From assembly GCF_005405185.1 (NCBI RefSeq), contig NZ_BJDO01000020.1, positions 1 through 42,420 of the forward strand: DNA of 42,420 bases, read 5' to 3'. Below are positions 41,497 through 42,420 of the stretch, in pieces. How positions within the stretch are numbered: position 1 is the stretch's first letter; every line of letters begins with the position of its first letter. Below the pieces are notes generated by a model. The model searched no databases and had not been told where the DNA came from. It worked only from the letters and a program-made list of their open reading frames with translations. The position numbers were made by a program, and so were the translations under genes. The stretch is from Secundilactobacillus hailunensis. GTDB taxonomy: Bacteria; Bacillota; Bacilli; Lactobacillales; Lactobacillaceae.

Positions 41497-42159
41497 TTGG
41501 CTAATTTTGACGTTTACTTTGTCCGTCATGGGCAAACCGTTTTGAACAAATACCACCGGATTCAAGGATGGATCGATTCCGCGCTTACTGACAAGGGTGT
41601 CCACGATGCCCAGGATGCAGGACAACGACTGGCACAGATTCCCTTCACTAAGGCTTATACCAGCGATTCACTCCGGGCGCAACGGACTGCTAAATACATT
41701 TTGGCAGCTAACAGCGGCACGGTTAAGGAAGCGACTATCGAACCGGCTTTTCGGGAAGAAAACTTCGGCTATTTTGAAGGTAACGACGACCTGCAGTCCT
41801 GGCACATGATCGGTGGCCCTGATGGCAACGATACGTTTAATGCCATGATCACGGCTTATACCATTGAAGGCATGAAGGACCGCATTGCCGCTTTAGACCC
41901 CTACCACGACGCTGAGGATAACGCCACGTACTGGGCCCGGTTGCAACCGGGATTTGACCGGCTAATGGCTGAATGCAGCGACGGCGATAAGGTCTTAGTG
42001 GCTAGCCACGGGACAACCATCCGCAGCATCGTGTCCCGGTTTCAGCCCGACATCAACATCGCGGTGTCTGCCTTGAACGGTTCCGTAACCAAGCTGGAAG
42101 TGCGCGGCGACGACATTTCCGTGGCTTACTATAACCGCGTGGATGATCAATTAGACTAA
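41497..42159 (+). CDS. Histidine phosphatase (phosphoglycerate mutase-like)
   Basis: 220 residues. Phosphohistidine motif VRHGQT with His11, SDSLRAQRTA (substrate Arg and helix), acid in EENFGYFEG, second His in LVASHGTTIRS. Family members dephosphorylate small phosphorylated metabolites; without a mutase-type context a broad-specificity phosphatase is more likely than glycolytic phosphoglycerate mutase. TTG start behind CGGAGG. Its downstream terminator appears interrupted by the element at the window's right edge. Confidence 0.9.
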   Translation: MANFDVYFVRHGQTVLNKYHRIQGWIDSALTDKGVHDAQDAGQRLAQIPFTKAYTSDSLRAQRTAKYILAANSGTVKEATIEPAFREENFGYFEGNDDLQSWHMIGGPDGNDTFNAMITAYTIEGMKDRIAALDPYHDAEDNATYWARLQPGFDRLMAECSDGDKVLVASHGTTIRSIVSRFQPDINIAVSALNGSVTKLEVRGDDISVAYYNRVDDQLD

Positions 42160-42191
42160 CCAAACAAAAAGTCCTCATGGCTAAAGCATTT

Positions 42192-42420
42192 GGGTCTTTG
42201 TCAAACGGTGTTGATTAACGACTTGATTATATTTAGAGCTTTCTCTTCGGAGGAAGCTCTTTGTTGCTTACGGGATTTGAGTGGTCGAGATCGGAAATAT
42301 CGGGACTTTGTACCCTTTAAATGGATTTTGGGTACACTAAATAACCCTTTGTTCTAGGGGCATTCGCAATAGGGACTAAGCAGCGATTTGGAAGATTCGG
42401 ATAAACATGTTTTCTTGGTT
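42192..42420 (-). mobile_element. Left part of a probable ISL3-family insertion sequence (continues beyond window)
   Basis: GGGTCTTTGTCAAACGGTGT (from 42192) resembles ISL3-family terminal repeats as I recall them (GGCTCTTTGTCAA...). Then come a hairpin AGAGCTTTCTC-TTCG-GAGGAAGCTCT (about 42235-42260), non-coding DNA and the end of a minus-strand frame. The other end is outside the window, so the exact boundary and duplication cannot be checked. Confidence 0.5.
42376..42420 (-). CDS. C-terminal end of a probable transposase (truncated by window edge)
   Basis: Minus-strand frame ending in TAG at 42376, giving the tail NQENMFIRIFQIAA. The basic, aromatic tail and the position inside an IS-like end suggest a transposase, but 14 residues are not enough to prove it. 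Confidence 0.35.
   Translation of the reverse strand, partial: NQENMFIRIFQIAA

Noticed and set aside
25393-42300. Shared 14-mer ATCGGAAATATCGG near 25400 (minus) and 42285 (plus) as a sign of related IS remnants
   Set aside because: A 14-base match is expected by chance several times in 42 kb on two strands, and neighbouring bases do not match.

Overview
The window reads as chromosomal DNA of a lactic acid bacterium of the family Lactobacillaceae. The grounds are moderate GC, strong AAGGAGG-type ribosome binding sites, a T-box leader before metA, a PurBox before guaA, lactobacillus-type PadR/phenolic acid decarboxylase, and IS982-like and ISL3-like insertion sequences. The genus cannot be fixed from the sequence alone; a heterofermentative group such as Secundilactobacillus, Lentilactobacillus or Levilactobacillus is a guess. 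There are no rRNA or tRNA genes and no CRISPR array.

Layout. (1) 1-5450: the end of an unknown gene, an AraT/PatA-like aminotransferase (minus) and two tandem paralogous amino-acid permeases (plus). The permeases share a 45-bp identical promoter block, and a related upstream element occurs three times, once before the aminotransferase. (2) 5457-10120: a phosphoribosyltransferase, then a minus-strand operon (ACMSD-type amidohydrolase, MarR regulator, zinc-free quinone oxidoreductase-like protein, unknown protein) headed by a palindromic operator, then an alpha/beta hydrolase. (3) 10485-14626: a short-chain dehydrogenase, then a reactive-sulfur locus: a CstR-like repressor and a thioredoxin (minus), divergent from a four-domain CoA-disulfide reductase/rhodanese/TusA/DsrE fusion. 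Each divergent promoter carries a CsoR/CstR-type dyad between -35 and -10. (4) 14807-23124: an accessory redox and aromatic-acid region with a second SDR, PadR and phenolic acid decarboxylase, an aldo-keto reductase, a second amidohydrolase-MarR pair, a TetR regulator, a 3-hydroxyacyl-CoA dehydrogenase-like protein, a small membrane-anchored protein and an NmrA-like protein. The second amidohydrolase and the SDR share the same operator-promoter unit. (5) 23315-31480: a solitary Cas6e homologue, a complete IS982-type element (1054 bp, imperfect inverted repeats, TAATTA on both sides), a frameshifted PD-(D/E)XK-like nuclease pseudogene and a type III restriction-modification pair (mod, res) in AT-rich DNA. 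(6) 31490-42159: conserved chromosomal genes: T-box/metA, a zinc-ribbon membrane protein, guaA with promoter and PurBox, coaA, helD, a monovalent cation:proton antiporter with TrkA domains, and a histidine phosphatase. The window ends in what looks like an ISL3-family element.

The genes most worth attention are the solitary Cas6e, the CstR-like regulator that lacks the usual second cysteine yet has two clear operators, and the two amidohydrolase-MarR cassettes with matching promoter architecture. Together with PadR/phenolic acid decarboxylase, the cassettes suggest a concentrated response to aromatic acids; their substrates are not shown by the sequence.
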